From HXMU1420-13 sp965229525 (lineage in GTDB: Bacteria > Bacteroidota > Rhodothermia > Balneolales > Balneolaceae), in contig OZ245886.1 in the NCBI GenBank assembly GCA_965229525.1, positions 2,914,001 to 2,978,000 of the forward strand: 64,000 bases of DNA, written 5' to 3'. The translations under genes were made by a program, and so were the position numbers. Of this stretch, positions 52,260-63,400 are shown piece after piece; positions within the stretch are counted from its first letter, which is position 1; every line of letters starts with the position of its first letter. The notes under the pieces were generated by a model. The model was not told the origin of the DNA and did no database searches. It saw nothing but the letters and a program-made list of their open reading frames with translations.

Positions 52260-53170
52260 AGTTCGAAGTTTGGTGCGATGAATGTTTCAATAGTATCCGA
52301 TGCCATCGAACCGAAGATACCAATTCCACCGTCAATTCGAGTGATTACATTTTGGATTTCACCCGGCGAGAGGGTAGAACCACCTAATTGAACAGATTCA
52401 GATCGAAAGAAATCGAAGATATTATCATCCACGGTTGATGCGACTAATTTATTATCCCCATAGAAAGCAACGGCAATCCACGGATACCGGATAGTGACGG
52501 AGCCATCCACATTATTGGTAAAATTAGCTTCGTTTAGCAATCCAGATGAAGTATTAGAAAACTCACCCAATAAATCTTCGGCATCTTCTGGATCATCTTC
52601 CTGATCATAAAAATCGAAGTATAGAGGTGTTAAATTTTCTGGAATCGGTTGCTGAGCCAGCGTATTGAAAATGAATACACTTTGTTCGTCAAATGAGGAA
52701 GTTTCGGATAACGTGATTTCTAACTGCTCGGTACTTTGATACACTAAGGTATCTAGAACTTCACTTATCACTGTAAATGTTTCCGGAACGTAAGTTTGTG
52801 CGGTAATAATATCAGCACCACCATTTAAGGATACATAAAGTTGATACGTGCGCTCAGGGAGAACCGAGTGCTGATCAAGCGCATAATAAATTCCGGTCGA
52901 ATCACTTGTGTATGGAAAAACCTGATCTATAGTTTGCCCATCATTTTGTAACAATCGAATTTGTACGTCTGCACCACTCACGGCTACATCTTCGAACGAA
53001 TAAACGCGTTCAATAGCTTCTGTGGTAGATAATCGAACCTGTGGGAGTTGCCGATCGGCAATTAAATAAGATTCAACAACATAATATTCCTGATAATCGT
53101 CCTGTGTGTAAGTCTCACACGCTGTAAACAATAGGGCAAATACGAAAATGTATACTATGAAAGCTTTCAT
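52256..53170 (-). CDS. DUF4249 lipoprotein
   Basis: A 304-residue lipoprotein (signal MKAFIVYIFVFALLFTAC, Cys18) of the DUF4249 family, which accompanies many TonB-dependent receptors in this phylum. Typical pieces are YYVVESYLIADRQLPQVRLSTT (about 29-50), VSGADVQIRL and VFPYTSDSTGIYYAL, and a C-terminal region that ends in GGIGIFGSMASDTIETFI, the usual last motif. It lies two bases downstream of the receptor gene and overlaps DUF4159. It is presumably an outer-membrane partner of the receptor; the ligand is unknown. Confidence 0.87.
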   Translation of the reverse strand: MKAFIVYIFVFALLFTACETYTQDDYQEYYVVESYLIADRQLPQVRLSTTEAIERVYSFEDVAVSGADVQIRLLQNDGQTIDQVFPYTSDSTGIYYALDQHSVLPERTYQLYVSLNGGADIITAQTYVPETFTVISEVLDTLVYQSTEQLEITLSETSSFDEQSVFIFNTLAQQPIPENLTPLYFDFYDQEDDPEDAEDLLGEFSNTSSGLLNEANFTNNVDGSVTIRYPWIAVAFYGDNKLVASTVDDNIFDFFRSESVQLGGSTLSPGEIQNVITRIDGGIGIFGSMASDTIETFIAPNFEL

Positions 53171-53172
53171 GA

Positions 53173-55443
53173 TTAAAACGAAACGGTGTAAGAGATTGCA
53201 GGTAATATTGGTAAAAGGGTTACGTCGGATTGATTAACGGGATTTTCATCGAAATCGAATTGAGTAAACCAAACATTTCGCCGGTTATAGGCATTAATAA
53301 CTTGTAGTTGAAGTTCGGAAGTGCCTAAACCGAAGAATTTCCCGGTACGTGCAAATGAAACGTCCATACGATGATAGGCCGGAAGCCGAGCAGCATTCAC
53401 TTTCTCAACAACCAACAAGTTATTTTGGCTGATTCCTGAATATGGCTCATCGTAAACAGCATATCTACCAGTTGGCTCAGTGTAAGCTTGACCTGTGGCA
53501 TATACCCAAGCTCCCGTAAATTTCCATTTTCTACTCAAATTGTAGTTGAGGATAATTTTAACATCATTTTCCCGGTCATATTTTGGTGGATAGAATCTGC
53601 CGGGGCCATCCGGTTCTCCAATTGGATTATTAAAACCGGGCCATTTTCTAACGGTGTATCCAAATGTATATCCGATATAGCCATTTAATCTACCTACGCG
53701 TTTTTCAAACATGATTTCTGTCCCATATGCATATCCTTCCCCAATCCTGAATAGTTCTGAATATGCCAGACCAGCAGCATCAGGAAGAAAAGGATCGAGT
53801 TCGAACAAGTCCTCCATTGTGCGATAATAAACCTCAATATCGAGTCCATAATCTTTGAATGGAATTGTCTTTGCACCAATCACAAATTGGTCTCCATAAG
53901 ATGGATTTACACCATCATCACTCGTTAACCATAAATCAAAACCGGAAAATGCTTCGTTAGTGATCAATGTAAAAAATTGGTTATATCTGCCATAAGCTGC
54001 TTGAAGTGTTAATCGATCGGTTGCGTAATATTCAACTGAAGCGCGTGGTTCCAAACGCAGATATTGACCATCAGAAAAATAACTGGCCCGAAGACCGCCA
54101 ATTGCCTTCCATTGATCGGTAGGTCTCCATGTATCCTGAACGTAAGCGCTGGCATATCTTGCGTGAATCCGGCTACTGAAGCTATCCTGATTATCAAAGC
54201 GATCTTGTAATCGCAGCGTGAACACACCAGCCCAAATTCCGGTAGAAATTTGGTGCTTTTCATTTGGAATGTATTCGACATCCGATTTTAGTGAGAAATC
54301 ATAGATGTTGTTATCACGTTCAAAGGGTGTGCCGGCAAATTCAAACTCTGGAAAGTTGAAATATCGTGAGCCAGTTAAGATGAAATTCGAAAATACTTCT
54401 TCATTGAAAATATGAGTCCAGTTAGCACTTACTGTCTGATTGCCGTAATTGAGTGTGAATTCAGCATCATCTGCGAAAGGGAATCGTACTTTATCAGCTC
54501 CAGAATAAAATGCCAGATGAAATTTATCGTTCAGTGAAGCGTCGTAATTGATCTTACCATTGAAATCGTAAAAGTAAAATAGAGAGGGGATATTTTCGGT
54601 GTTTTGGCGTAATGCTGCCAGTAACGGTTCTAAGGTAGAACGGCGACCTGCTAACATAAACGACCCATTTTTGATGGGACCTTCGAAAGCAACTCGAGAT
54701 GCCAACATCCCAAGAGTAGCAGTGCCTTGATAATTATTTCGGTTTCCATCTTTATTATAAACCGACAAAACCGAGCCTAATCGCCCGCCATATTCTGCCG
54801 GATATCCACCTTTAAATAATCGAACATCTTTTATAGCATCCGGATTAAACGTTGAGAAGAAGCCAAAAAAGTGACTTGGATTATATACTGTCGTTTGATC
54901 AAGCATAATCAGAGTTTGATCTGGGCTCCCACCTCTGATGTACAATCCGCTCGAAAAATCACTTGCAGATTTAACGCCAGGTAAGTATTGAATAGATCGG
55001 AAAACATCAGCTTCGAAAATAGCGGGTAATGCCTTAATCAATTCTGTTTTTACCTGTGCAGTCCCGATTGATTTTAACTCTTGTAACTCAGCTTCCGATT
55101 CGACAATGATTTCTTCACCCTCGAAAACGCTTGGGACTAAATCGATGTCAAAACGGAGGTTTTCACCCGGCATTAGTGTAATTTCCTGCGTGAACAAATC
55201 ATACCCAATGTATGAACAGGCAATGGTATAAGTTCCGGGTTCGATATTTGGTATAGAAAAGTACCCTAGAGTATTTGTTGCAGAACCGCGATTTAATTCA
55301 AGGATAGCAATATTTGCACTGATCAGGGTTTCCCCGGAATTCGCATCACTTACATACCCTGTAATGGAAACTGATTGTTGCGCACTTGAATTGATCCATA
55401 GCCCCGATATCAACCCTAAAGCCAGAATAGTCTTTTTTATCAT
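53173..55443 (-). CDS. TonB-dependent receptor with carboxypeptidase-like regulatory domain
   Basis: A 756-residue outer-membrane receptor with signal peptide (1-21, ending SSAQ). It opens with a carboxypeptidase-regulatory-like domain (VSITGYVSDANSGETLISANIAI, about 25-47) followed by a plug domain (DVFRSIQYLPGVKSASDFSSGLYIRGGSPDQTLIMLDQ, about 147-184) and a 22-strand barrel ending in a terminal Phe (ISYTVSF). It imports an unknown ligand. Gene order receptor, DUF4249, DUF4159 forms an operon on the minus strand with spacings of two and minus four bases. It lies divergent from the tmRNA gene. Confidence 0.92.
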   Translation of the reverse strand: MIKKTILALGLISGLWINSSAQQSVSITGYVSDANSGETLISANIAILELNRGSATNTLGYFSIPNIEPGTYTIACSYIGYDLFTQEITLMPGENLRFDIDLVPSVFEGEEIIVESEAELQELKSIGTAQVKTELIKALPAIFEADVFRSIQYLPGVKSASDFSSGLYIRGGSPDQTLIMLDQTTVYNPSHFFGFFSTFNPDAIKDVRLFKGGYPAEYGGRLGSVLSVYNKDGNRNNYQGTATLGMLASRVAFEGPIKNGSFMLAGRRSTLEPLLAALRQNTENIPSLFYFYDFNGKINYDASLNDKFHLAFYSGADKVRFPFADDAEFTLNYGNQTVSANWTHIFNEEVFSNFILTGSRYFNFPEFEFAGTPFERDNNIYDFSLKSDVEYIPNEKHQISTGIWAGVFTLRLQDRFDNQDSFSSRIHARYASAYVQDTWRPTDQWKAIGGLRASYFSDGQYLRLEPRASVEYYATDRLTLQAAYGRYNQFFTLITNEAFSGFDLWLTSDDGVNPSYGDQFVIGAKTIPFKDYGLDIEVYYRTMEDLFELDPFLPDAAGLAYSELFRIGEGYAYGTEIMFEKRVGRLNGYIGYTFGYTVRKWPGFNNPIGEPDGPGRFYPPKYDRENDVKIILNYNLSRKWKFTGAWVYATGQAYTEPTGRYAVYDEPYSGISQNNLLVVEKVNAARLPAYHRMDVSFARTGKFFGLGTSELQLQVINAYNRRNVWFTQFDFDENPVNQSDVTLLPILPAISYTVSF

Positions 55444-55650
55444 AATATGATGAAGTCAAAATTTTCAGCGTCTTTAACGCTTTATATGAAATAAAGTTCT
55501 CCCTAAAGATGGAAAAGTTGTGTTAAAAAATTGTGAGCTGAAATTAGCAATATTAAATCCATAATATTGTGGGATGCAGACAATTTTTAAATTCATTGTC
55601 ATCATAAAAGCTCAGTATTTCGTATATTAAAAGTCGCTCTTTGATTTACT

Positions 55651-56014
55651 GGGGATGTTCTGGATTTGACGGGATGAGTAACACCGCAGGTTGCATGCCG
55701 AGGATGTCCAATGGTTCTCGCTAAACACCCATTATGGAAACAAAAATAATTGACAACAATTATTCATACCGCTTAGCAGCATAAACTGCTTCGCCGTTCA
55801 ACTGGTTACCGTGCCTATCAGCACCAATTTGAACGCCATACAAGATAGGATAGCGCAGTAAGGTTTTCTGTCTTTAATGCGTGAAATTTTACAGAATAGT
55901 TTAAAGTCGCCTGGTTACTAGGCTTGGCTTTCGGCGAATGTTAATTAGTAACTAAGCATGTAGATATTTGCAGGTTTGCCGTTTCGGACCGGGGTTCGAC
56001 TCCCCGCATCTCCA
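55651..56014 (+). ncRNA. ssrA: tmRNA (10Sa RNA)
   Basis: Rescues stalled ribosomes. The 5' end GGGGATGTTCTGGATTTGACGGG and the 3' end with T-arm CGGGGTTCGACTCCCCG (55990-56006) followed by CATCTCC pair into the tRNA-like acceptor stem (one G-U), with A56014 as discriminator. CCA is not encoded; CTTTT follows. The tag-coding frame is at 55752-55784: GAC AAC AAT TAT TCA TAC CGC TTA GCA GCA TAA, giving (A)DNNYSYRLAA, with GAC as the likely resume codon. The tag ends in LAA, as expected for proteolysis. Length is about 364 bases, normal for a one-piece tmRNA. No ORF runs over it. Confidence 0.95.
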
Positions 56015-56201
56015 CTTTTTCAAAGAAATTATACAAAAGAACTACTGGTTAATAGGTACCACGGCATATCTTCGTGTATAAGAAATAATTCATCAAGAAA
56101 CAGATGCTTAAAAAAATGTAACTGTAGTTGAAATATTACACAATAATTTCAAATCTCAGAGATTTTAATAACATCTAGAAATCATCCCTAATAACTACTT
56201 A

Positions 56202-58505
56202 ATGGTCATCTATCTCTCAAAGAGGCTACTCTTGTGTGGTCTACTCCTCTCAATGTTTGTCGGTTTAATACCCGAAACAGTATTAGCACAAGTTCGAACT
56301 ACCTTCCGTGTTATCGCAATTTCTGAAGAAGACGGTAATCCTGTAATTGGTGCAAATGCAATATTATATAGGCTTAATGGCGATATGTATAGAGCCGGTG
56401 CAACAGACGCCGATGGACTCTTTGAGTTCAGAAATATAAATCCGGGAACTTACAATCTGGTAGTTAGCTCAATTGGTTTTGAATCGCATGAAGCAGAAGT
56501 AGTTCTCGATCCTGGCGACGTACGTTTGTATAGAGTTGAGCTTCCAACCGCAACTTCAGATTTAGGTGAAGTTATTGTAAGTGGACAAAGAAGCGGTGCT
56601 GTACAAAGGGTTGCAGGTAAGCAATCAATCTCTGTCACAGATATACAATTAATTCCTGCGCCCGGTCCAGGGGGGGATTTAAGTGTCTATCTACAAACTC
56701 TTCCCGGGGTTGTTACCTCAGGTGATAGAGGGGGAGAGCTTTTTATTCGTGGAGGGACTCCGGCTCAGAACCTCATTTTAGTTGATAAGATGCCAATAAT
56801 TAAGCCATTTCATATTTCGAATTTATTCTCGGCATTTCCACAATCCGTAATTAGTAACGTTGATTTGTATGCCGGTGGATTTGGTGCGGAATATGAGGGG
56901 GCCACCTCGTCTGTAATGGATGTAAGTTTACGTCAGGGTAATATGAGGAAATTCGAAAGTCAGGTTGCTGCCAGCCCGTATATAATCTCAGCACTTGCCG
57001 AAGGTCCGATCAAACAAGACCAACAGTCTTTACTGGTTATGGGACGTTACAGTGTAATTGAAGAAGCTGGGCCTGAATTAACAGGTGAGGAAGTTCCATT
57101 GAAATTTTCGGATATGCTAGCTCGATATTCCATTAATTGGGATGGACTAACGTGTAATATGACTGCCTTACACACGTATGATAGAGGAAAGATTAATCCT
57201 CAACGAAATGTTCGACTTGGATGGGAGAATACTGCCATTGGGGCTAGATGTTTAGGTTTTAGCGAGGAGTTAAAGAACTCAGTAGATTTTACAATCGGTT
57301 GGAGTAAGTATCAAAGTTCAGAGGTAGGTTTTGATGAGCTTGGAAGAACTTCAAATATTACCATTGGCTATTTAAGAATGGATAATACAGCAACTGCATT
57401 TAATCAACCTTTTACCTATGGTTTACGATGGAATCTAACGTTCTATGAAGCTAATCTTGATGAACCCTTTCCTGAATTGACAGGGAAAGAACAACGTTTT
57501 GGGTTAGGAGCTACATTAGAGGAGTATACTTCCATATTCAGTAGCTATATCAGTACGGACATTAATCCTACACCTGGATTTACAATAACTCCAGGAGTAA
57601 CCACTCAAATTAGGCAAGATAATTTAAGCACCACATTTGAACCAAGATTAAGAGTTACCTGGGCACCACGAAATACCGACAGGCAAGAATTTAGCTTTGC
57701 TCTAGGTAAATATGCACAGATGCGAGAAGCTATTACAGATGAACGAGACGCAGGTACTGTATTCTATGTAAATAAACCAGTTGGTGTTGATGAACCTATA
57801 CCAACAGCAATCCATGCTATTGCTGGTTATAGACAACAAATTGGTGAATTCATCGAAGCGAATATCGAAACTTATTATAAGAATAATAAGGATATCCCGG
57901 TTGCAGAATGGACTCGTGAACCAGGCAATACAATTCGATCTGCGCTTGCAAATGCAGAAACCTATGGATTAGATATTCAATTAGAATTAAACACAAAGCC
58001 ACTGTATCTAACCGTAGGATATGGGCTTGCAGAAGTAGAATACCGTGCTTCGGCAGACGACCTGGTAGCCTGGATTGATATTGATGAATTTGTGTACAAT
58101 CCAAGCCATGATCGTAGACATCAATTAAATGTTTTGGCGAGCTACAAAATTGGCAAATTCACTGCAAATGCAATCTGGAGATATAGCAGTGGCGCACCAT
58201 TCACCAAATTATATGCAATCGATTTGATTGTACGAGTTCCTTATCAGGATCCACTTGAAAATCAGGGAAAAGCAGTTACACTCTATTCGGTGCCATTTGA
58301 TGGAACACTTCCTGCATTTCAGCGTCTGGATGTATCCATAGATAGAAAATTTCAATTATCGCCAGGGGTAGAACTGGAAACTGAGATAGGAGCAATTAAC
58401 AGCTACGACATGACTAATGTATTCTATTTTGATGTTAATACCCTACGTCAGGTTAACGAATTGCCGTTATTGCCTTATGCATCAATTAGCTTAAATCTCA
58501 ATTAA
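56202..58505 (+). CDS. TonB-dependent receptor (DUF4249-associated)
   Basis: A 767-residue outer-membrane receptor. The signal peptide ends VLAQ (about 29); a carboxypeptidase-regulatory-like domain (about 33-115) with VIGANAILYRLNG and GLFEFRNINPGTYNLVVS; then a plug (DLSVYLQTLPGVVTSGDRGGELFIRGGTPAQNLILVDK, about 160-197); the barrel runs to the end. It is not closely similar to the receptor on the other side of the tmRNA. One base separates it from the frame of the first downstream DUF4249 gene, although that gene's real start is 24 bases later. Ligand unknown. Confidence 0.92.
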   Translation: MVIYLSKRLLLCGLLLSMFVGLIPETVLAQVRTTFRVIAISEEDGNPVIGANAILYRLNGDMYRAGATDADGLFEFRNINPGTYNLVVSSIGFESHEAEVVLDPGDVRLYRVELPTATSDLGEVIVSGQRSGAVQRVAGKQSISVTDIQLIPAPGPGGDLSVYLQTLPGVVTSGDRGGELFIRGGTPAQNLILVDKMPIIKPFHISNLFSAFPQSVISNVDLYAGGFGAEYEGATSSVMDVSLRQGNMRKFESQVAASPYIISALAEGPIKQDQQSLLVMGRYSVIEEAGPELTGEEVPLKFSDMLARYSINWDGLTCNMTALHTYDRGKINPQRNVRLGWENTAIGARCLGFSEELKNSVDFTIGWSKYQSSEVGFDELGRTSNITIGYLRMDNTATAFNQPFTYGLRWNLTFYEANLDEPFPELTGKEQRFGLGATLEEYTSIFSSYISTDINPTPGFTITPGVTTQIRQDNLSTTFEPRLRVTWAPRNTDRQEFSFALGKYAQMREAITDERDAGTVFYVNKPVGVDEPIPTAIHAIAGYRQQIGEFIEANIETYYKNNKDIPVAEWTREPGNTIRSALANAETYGLDIQLELNTKPLYLTVGYGLAEVEYRASADDLVAWIDIDEFVYNPSHDRRHQLNVLASYKIGKFTANAIWRYSSGAPFTKLYAIDLIVRVPYQDPLENQGKAVTLYSVPFDGTLPAFQRLDVSIDRKFQLSPGVELETEIGAINSYDMTNVFYFDVNTLRQVNELPLLPYASISLNLN

Positions 58506-58529
58506 TTGCATCCAGATAACATCAAAAAA

Positions 58530-59402
58530 ATGAAACAGTTCAAGACATTACTTTTTACGTTGTTTGCTGCTGCAATTCTTATTGGATGTGAAGAAACAAC
58601 TATTGAACCATTTGAGAATAGCGATGGCGCTTACACCGTATATGGGGCAATTAATATCGATTCTACTAGAAATTATGTTCGAATTAAGGATGCTCAGTCA
58701 CCTTTATTAGCTACAGTTAGCGAACTAGAAAATTTCAGTGTGAATTTTGAGAATCTAGAAACGGGAGAATCCCAGGTTCTGGATAAAGAGATCGTATATT
58801 TCAATAATAACCCAACATTCAATTTCATCATAGATGATTCCTTGTCTCCGAGAACTTCCTATCTGTTGACTATTGAAGGAGATGATGGTCAGGTTGCAAC
58901 AAGCGTAGCCACAACGCCAGGTATAACCACGCTAACAATGAGTCCGGCACAAACGGAAACTTGTTTTGATGAAATATTAATTGAGTTTGATAACGTTCAG
59001 GATCCTGAATTCATCCGATTTGAATTAGGAGTTAGATATCAGGGGAGTGCGTTTTTTGGAGAAATAAAATCTGTTGCTCAACTCGAAAAAGTAGCCGGAA
59101 CAGATAAAGTAGCAGTTATTTTATCACTACATAATATGCTTGTTGATGTTTTCCCACCGGTAGCAGAAGCCACAGTTAATATTCCACCGCGATTTTGGAA
59201 TCCGACTGTTAACTGTAGCCAACTCGATGAAGGTAATATGATTCTCAGATACACTCATTTTGGGCCTGAGTGGGAAGTGCTGGAAAACAATACACTACCT
59301 TTAGATGTACTGGATTCAGGAGATATACAAAACGGACTTGGTTTTTTTGGAGCACTTGATCGTGGTGAAATTAGATTCACAACCAATGGGGTTCCAAATT
59401 AA
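58530..59402 (+). CDS. DUF4249 lipoprotein
   Basis: About 290 residues from ATG at 58530; an upstream TTG at 58506 would add eight residues in front of the signal and is unlikely. The signal MKQFKTLLFTLFAAAILIGC is a lipoprotein leader with the Cys at residue 20. The mature part is DUF4249-like (YTVYGAINIDSTRNYVRIKDAQSP) and shares with the next gene the string NIPPRFWNPTVNC and ...LRYTHFGPEWE. It lies in an operon with the receptor just upstream and another DUF4249 gene just downstream. Confidence 0.84.
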   Translation: MKQFKTLLFTLFAAAILIGCEETTIEPFENSDGAYTVYGAINIDSTRNYVRIKDAQSPLLATVSELENFSVNFENLETGESQVLDKEIVYFNNNPTFNFIIDDSLSPRTSYLLTIEGDDGQVATSVATTPGITTLTMSPAQTETCFDEILIEFDNVQDPEFIRFELGVRYQGSAFFGEIKSVAQLEKVAGTDKVAVILSLHNMLVDVFPPVAEATVNIPPRFWNPTVNCSQLDEGNMILRYTHFGPEWEVLENNTLPLDVLDSGDIQNGLGFFGALDRGEIRFTTNGVPN

Positions 59403-60284
59403 TTGCTTACCAAAGTGAGATTATTTCCGTCATATTTTTCAATTGTCCTGCTAGTTGCTGTATCCGCAATTAGCTGCGAGCGAGTTATTAATCCATTTGA
59501 ATCAAGTCAAGGCACCTATTCTGTATATGGTGCATTAGATGTAGATGACGACCAGCACCGAATAAGAGTTCGAAATGTTTCGATTCCATTTCTCTCAGAT
59601 AGTGCTCTGGGATATGATGATATCTCCGTGTTTTTCGAGTACCCAGATAATCGAACAGTTCAGTTAGAAGATACCGTCATCAATTTTAATGGCAATTACA
59701 CATATAACTACTTAATTGATGGTCGATTGGAGCCTAATTCTGAATATTCTGTGAAATTAAGGTTCGATGATAATGAAGAAGCCACTTCAATCATATCAAC
59801 ACCAAGGGTCAGTTTTGTAGATACTACACCGGATCAATCGAATGGTTGTGATTTGGAGATGCGCATTTTCTTTCAAAATGTAGATGAACCAGAATTCGTA
59901 ATTGCTGAAGTTGGTGTGCAATACGATGGAAAAGCAAATTGGGCTACAATTGGAACTGTTGATAAAATAGAACACGTTCCAAATTCCGATAGAATGGAGG
60001 TAAAACTATCGATTACAAATTTATTAGTTGACATTTTTCCACCTCCACCAGAAGCGACTATAGGTATCCCACCTCGTTTTTGGCGACCTACCGTAAGTTG
60101 TACTGAATTAGACCAGCAGACAATTTTCCTTAGATACATTCACTTTGGAAAAGAATGGGAAGAATTCAGAGATACGGAATTCCTCGATTTACAATTTGTA
60201 GATTCGGATGATGTTGAAAATGGAATAGGATTCGTTGGTGCAATTAGGAGAGGGGAAACTTCTTTTGATTTTAGTCTGAATTAG
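59403..60284 (+). CDS. DUF4249 lipoprotein (tandem paralogue)
   Basis: A 293-residue lipoprotein beginning at TTG (59403), with signal ending in AISC (Cys near 25). It is clearly a tandem duplicate of the previous gene: YSVYGALDVDDDQHRIRVRNVSIP against YTVYGAINIDSTRNYVRIKDAQSP, and GIPPRFWRPTVSCTELDQ against NIPPRFWNPTVNCSQLDE. It directly follows that gene without spacer. The 3' end is followed by a terminator-like hairpin about 60 bases downstream. Confidence 0.83.
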   Translation: MLTKVRLFPSYFSIVLLVAVSAISCERVINPFESSQGTYSVYGALDVDDDQHRIRVRNVSIPFLSDSALGYDDISVFFEYPDNRTVQLEDTVINFNGNYTYNYLIDGRLEPNSEYSVKLRFDDNEEATSIISTPRVSFVDTTPDQSNGCDLEMRIFFQNVDEPEFVIAEVGVQYDGKANWATIGTVDKIEHVPNSDRMEVKLSITNLLVDIFPPPPEATIGIPPRFWRPTVSCTELDQQTIFLRYIHFGKEWEEFRDTEFLDLQFVDSDDVENGIGFVGAIRRGETSFDFSLN

Positions 60285-60344
60285 ATTCAATTATTTCTTT
60301 CACTTTGTGTGAATAGCTCGTCATTTTTAGTATAATCACGAAGG

Positions 60345-60385
60345 CGTAGGTAAACAAAGAGAATTTATTTACCTACGTGTTTATA
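60345..60385 (+). terminator. Terminator of the receptor/DUF4249 operon
   Basis: CGTAGGTAAA (60345-60354) and TTTACCTACG (60368-60377) form a perfect 10-base stem with a 13-base loop, followed by TGTTTATATTT. The U-tract is imperfect. It lies 61 bases after the second DUF4249 stop and about 100 bases before the start of the cyclase gene. Confidence 0.65.
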
Positions 60386-60483
60386 TTTAGCTTTATACGG
60401 TACTATAAAGGAATTTAACCCAAATTGATTACTCAGTTCGTTACAATAAAGAGGGTTAAATTTTTAGATCACAAAGTGACAAT

Positions 60484-63400
60484 TTGAAGGCAATACAAGC
60501 ATTTACAATTCTATTTCTTTTTTTTGGGCCCATTACTTACGCTCAAGAAATGTCTATACGTTTCGAGCAGATTACAACTCAAGACGGCCTGTCTCAATCT
60601 ACTATTAATGATATTCTGCAAGATAGTAGAGGCTTTTTATGGTTTGCCACTGAGGATGGCTTAAATCGCTATGATGGGTATGAATTCAAAGTGTATCGAA
60701 ACGACCCTTATGACCCTTTTTCCATTTCCAGTAACCAAATCTCGAGCATTTTAGAAGATCGTGATGGTGGAATCTGGGTAGGGACTAAAGGCGGAGGTTT
60801 AAACAAGTTTGACCGAGAACAAGATAGATTTCTCAGATTTACTCATGACAATTCCGATGATAAATCCCTAAGCCACAATTACATTACAGCACTGTTTCAG
60901 GATCCCATTGGGGTAATTCTAGTAGGTACCCAGAGTGGGCTCAATATTTTAAATCCCAGAACAAACGAGTTTAGTATTTACAAAGAGGTAGATGATCATG
61001 TTAATCTAAGCACAGCTAATATTACTACAGTATATCTCGACTCAAATTCATTTATATGGATTGGAACTGCTGATGACGGCCTATATAGTTTTGATCGAAA
61101 AACATTTGAAATTGTACACTACACGAACCAACCGGAAAATGCTACCTCAATTTCAGACAATTGGATTGTTTCAATTTATGAAGATAAAGAACGCACGTTA
61201 TGGATTGGCACCCAATCAGGTGGATTAAATAGGTTTGATCCACTTTCAAAAGAATTTACAGCATTTATGGCTCTTGCTGGGGATAGAAATAGCATGTCGA
61301 ATAACTGGGTACTGTCCATGTATGAGGATTCCAGAGGCACATTCTGGATTGGTACATTAAATGGATTGAATATTCTGGATCGTGAAAAGGAGAAATTCAC
61401 CAATTTCATGGAACTGAATTATCCAATCAATCTTAGCAACAACTCTATTACATCACTGTTTGAAGATCGTTCTGGGGTCTTTTGGGTAGGTACGCAAAAT
61501 GGTGCATTAAATAAGTTTATTCGATCATCTTCAGAGAGCTTTACGGTTTATCAAAACGATCCATCTAATTCAAATTCGCTTAGTAACAATAATATCGAAG
61601 CGATTTTTGAAGATTCTGATGGTAATGTTTGGGTCGGAACCCATGGTGGAGGTGTTAATAAACTGTATTCAAGTACTCAAGAATTTGAAAACTTTGTTCA
61701 TGATCCCGCTGATCCATCTTCCATATCAAATGATTTTATCTATGCGATATTGGAAGACCGAAATGGCGGGGTATGGATTGGGACTCAAGACGGTTTAAAT
61801 TTGTATGATGAATTAAGTGGTAGTTTTATCCACTTTAAGCACGATCCAATTGATATAAATACTATCAGCGGCAATATCATTACAACCATATTTGAGGATA
61901 GCAGAGGAATAATTTGGATTGGTACACTAAATAACGGGTTAAACGCCTATGATCCTAAAGATGGGGTTATCAGTCGATTCACTCACTCTGAAACAAACCC
62001 AAATACCATCAGCCATAATAAAATATGGTCGATGTTCGAGGATGAGCAAGGAATTTTCTGGGTTGGTACTCATGGATATGGCTTAAACAGATATGATCGC
62101 GTAAGAGGTACATTTACTCGATTTACTAGTAGTCCTAGTGATGAGACCAGTTTAAGTGATAATTTTGTTAACGTAATTAGGCAAGATGCAGATGGAAATC
62201 TGTGGATTGGGACCATTAATGGACTCAATAAGTTCAACCCAGATTCAGAAACATTCACTAGATATACCACAAATGACGGTTTACCAAATAATGTGATTTA
62301 TGGAATTATTGTTGATTACCGAGGTCATTTATGGTTGAGTACAAATAATGGAATTGCGGATTTTGATCCCGAAACTGGAGATGTTCGTATCTATGATCGC
62401 GGTGATGGGCTACCAAGTAATGAATATAGATTTGGGGCTTTTCATAAAGGGGTAGATGGAACTATGTATTTCGGTGGAATTAATGGTATAGTGGTATTTA
62501 AGCCTGATAGCATTCGTGATAATCCATATATACCCCCCGTAGTTATCACCGACTTCCTGATCTTTAATGAATATGTTCCAATATCTTCAGTTGGATCGCC
62601 ACTGAATAAGTCTATTTCAGAAACGGATGAGATGGAAATTACCTGGAGGGATAAGGTTTTTTCGTTAGAGTTTTCAGCTCTTCACTTTGCTGCACCTGAA
62701 CAAAATAATTACCGGTATATGATGGAAGGCTTTGATAGCGATTGGATTGAAGCAGGAAATAGAAGATATGTTTCATATACGAACCTGAATCCTGGCCAGA
62801 ATTATGTATTTAAAGTTCAGGCTTCTAATAAGGATGGTGTTTGGAATTATGAGGGGAAAGAAATTAAAATTAAAGTACTACCTCCGCCGTGGAAAACATG
62901 GTGGGCGTATAGTATTTATTCAGTACTTGGCGCAACACTTTTAGTTGGTTTTATCAACTTCCAAATTGGTAAAGAGCGTAAGAAAAAAGAGCAGGTTCAG
63001 AAATATAATGAGGAACTCGAAGCGCTTGTGAAAGAGCGAACCTTACTTCTTGAAAATGAAAAAGAGAAAAGCGACAACCTGCTTTATAACATGCTACCGA
63101 AAGGAATTGCCGACGAGATTAAAGAAAAAGGGTCAGCGTCTCCACGGCGATATGAAGAAGTGAGTGTACTTTTTACTGACTTTGAGAATTTTACTTCTAC
63201 CGCAGCTACCATGTCGGCAAAGAAATTGGTTTCTGAGGTAAACGAAATATTTGCGGAATTTGATGCCATTTGTGAGAAGTTTGGGCTAGAAAAAATCAAA
63301 ACTATCGGTGATGCATACATGGCAGTTTCTGGATTACCGAATGAAAAAGAAGATCATGCTTTATTGTGTGTACAGGCAGCAAAAGCTATGCATGAGTTCA

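Noticed and set aside
55590..55650. tmRNA promoter elements such as TANNTTTG
   Set aside because: Some near matches (TATTTCG) exist but none with a well-placed -33 partner; not enough to call a promoter.
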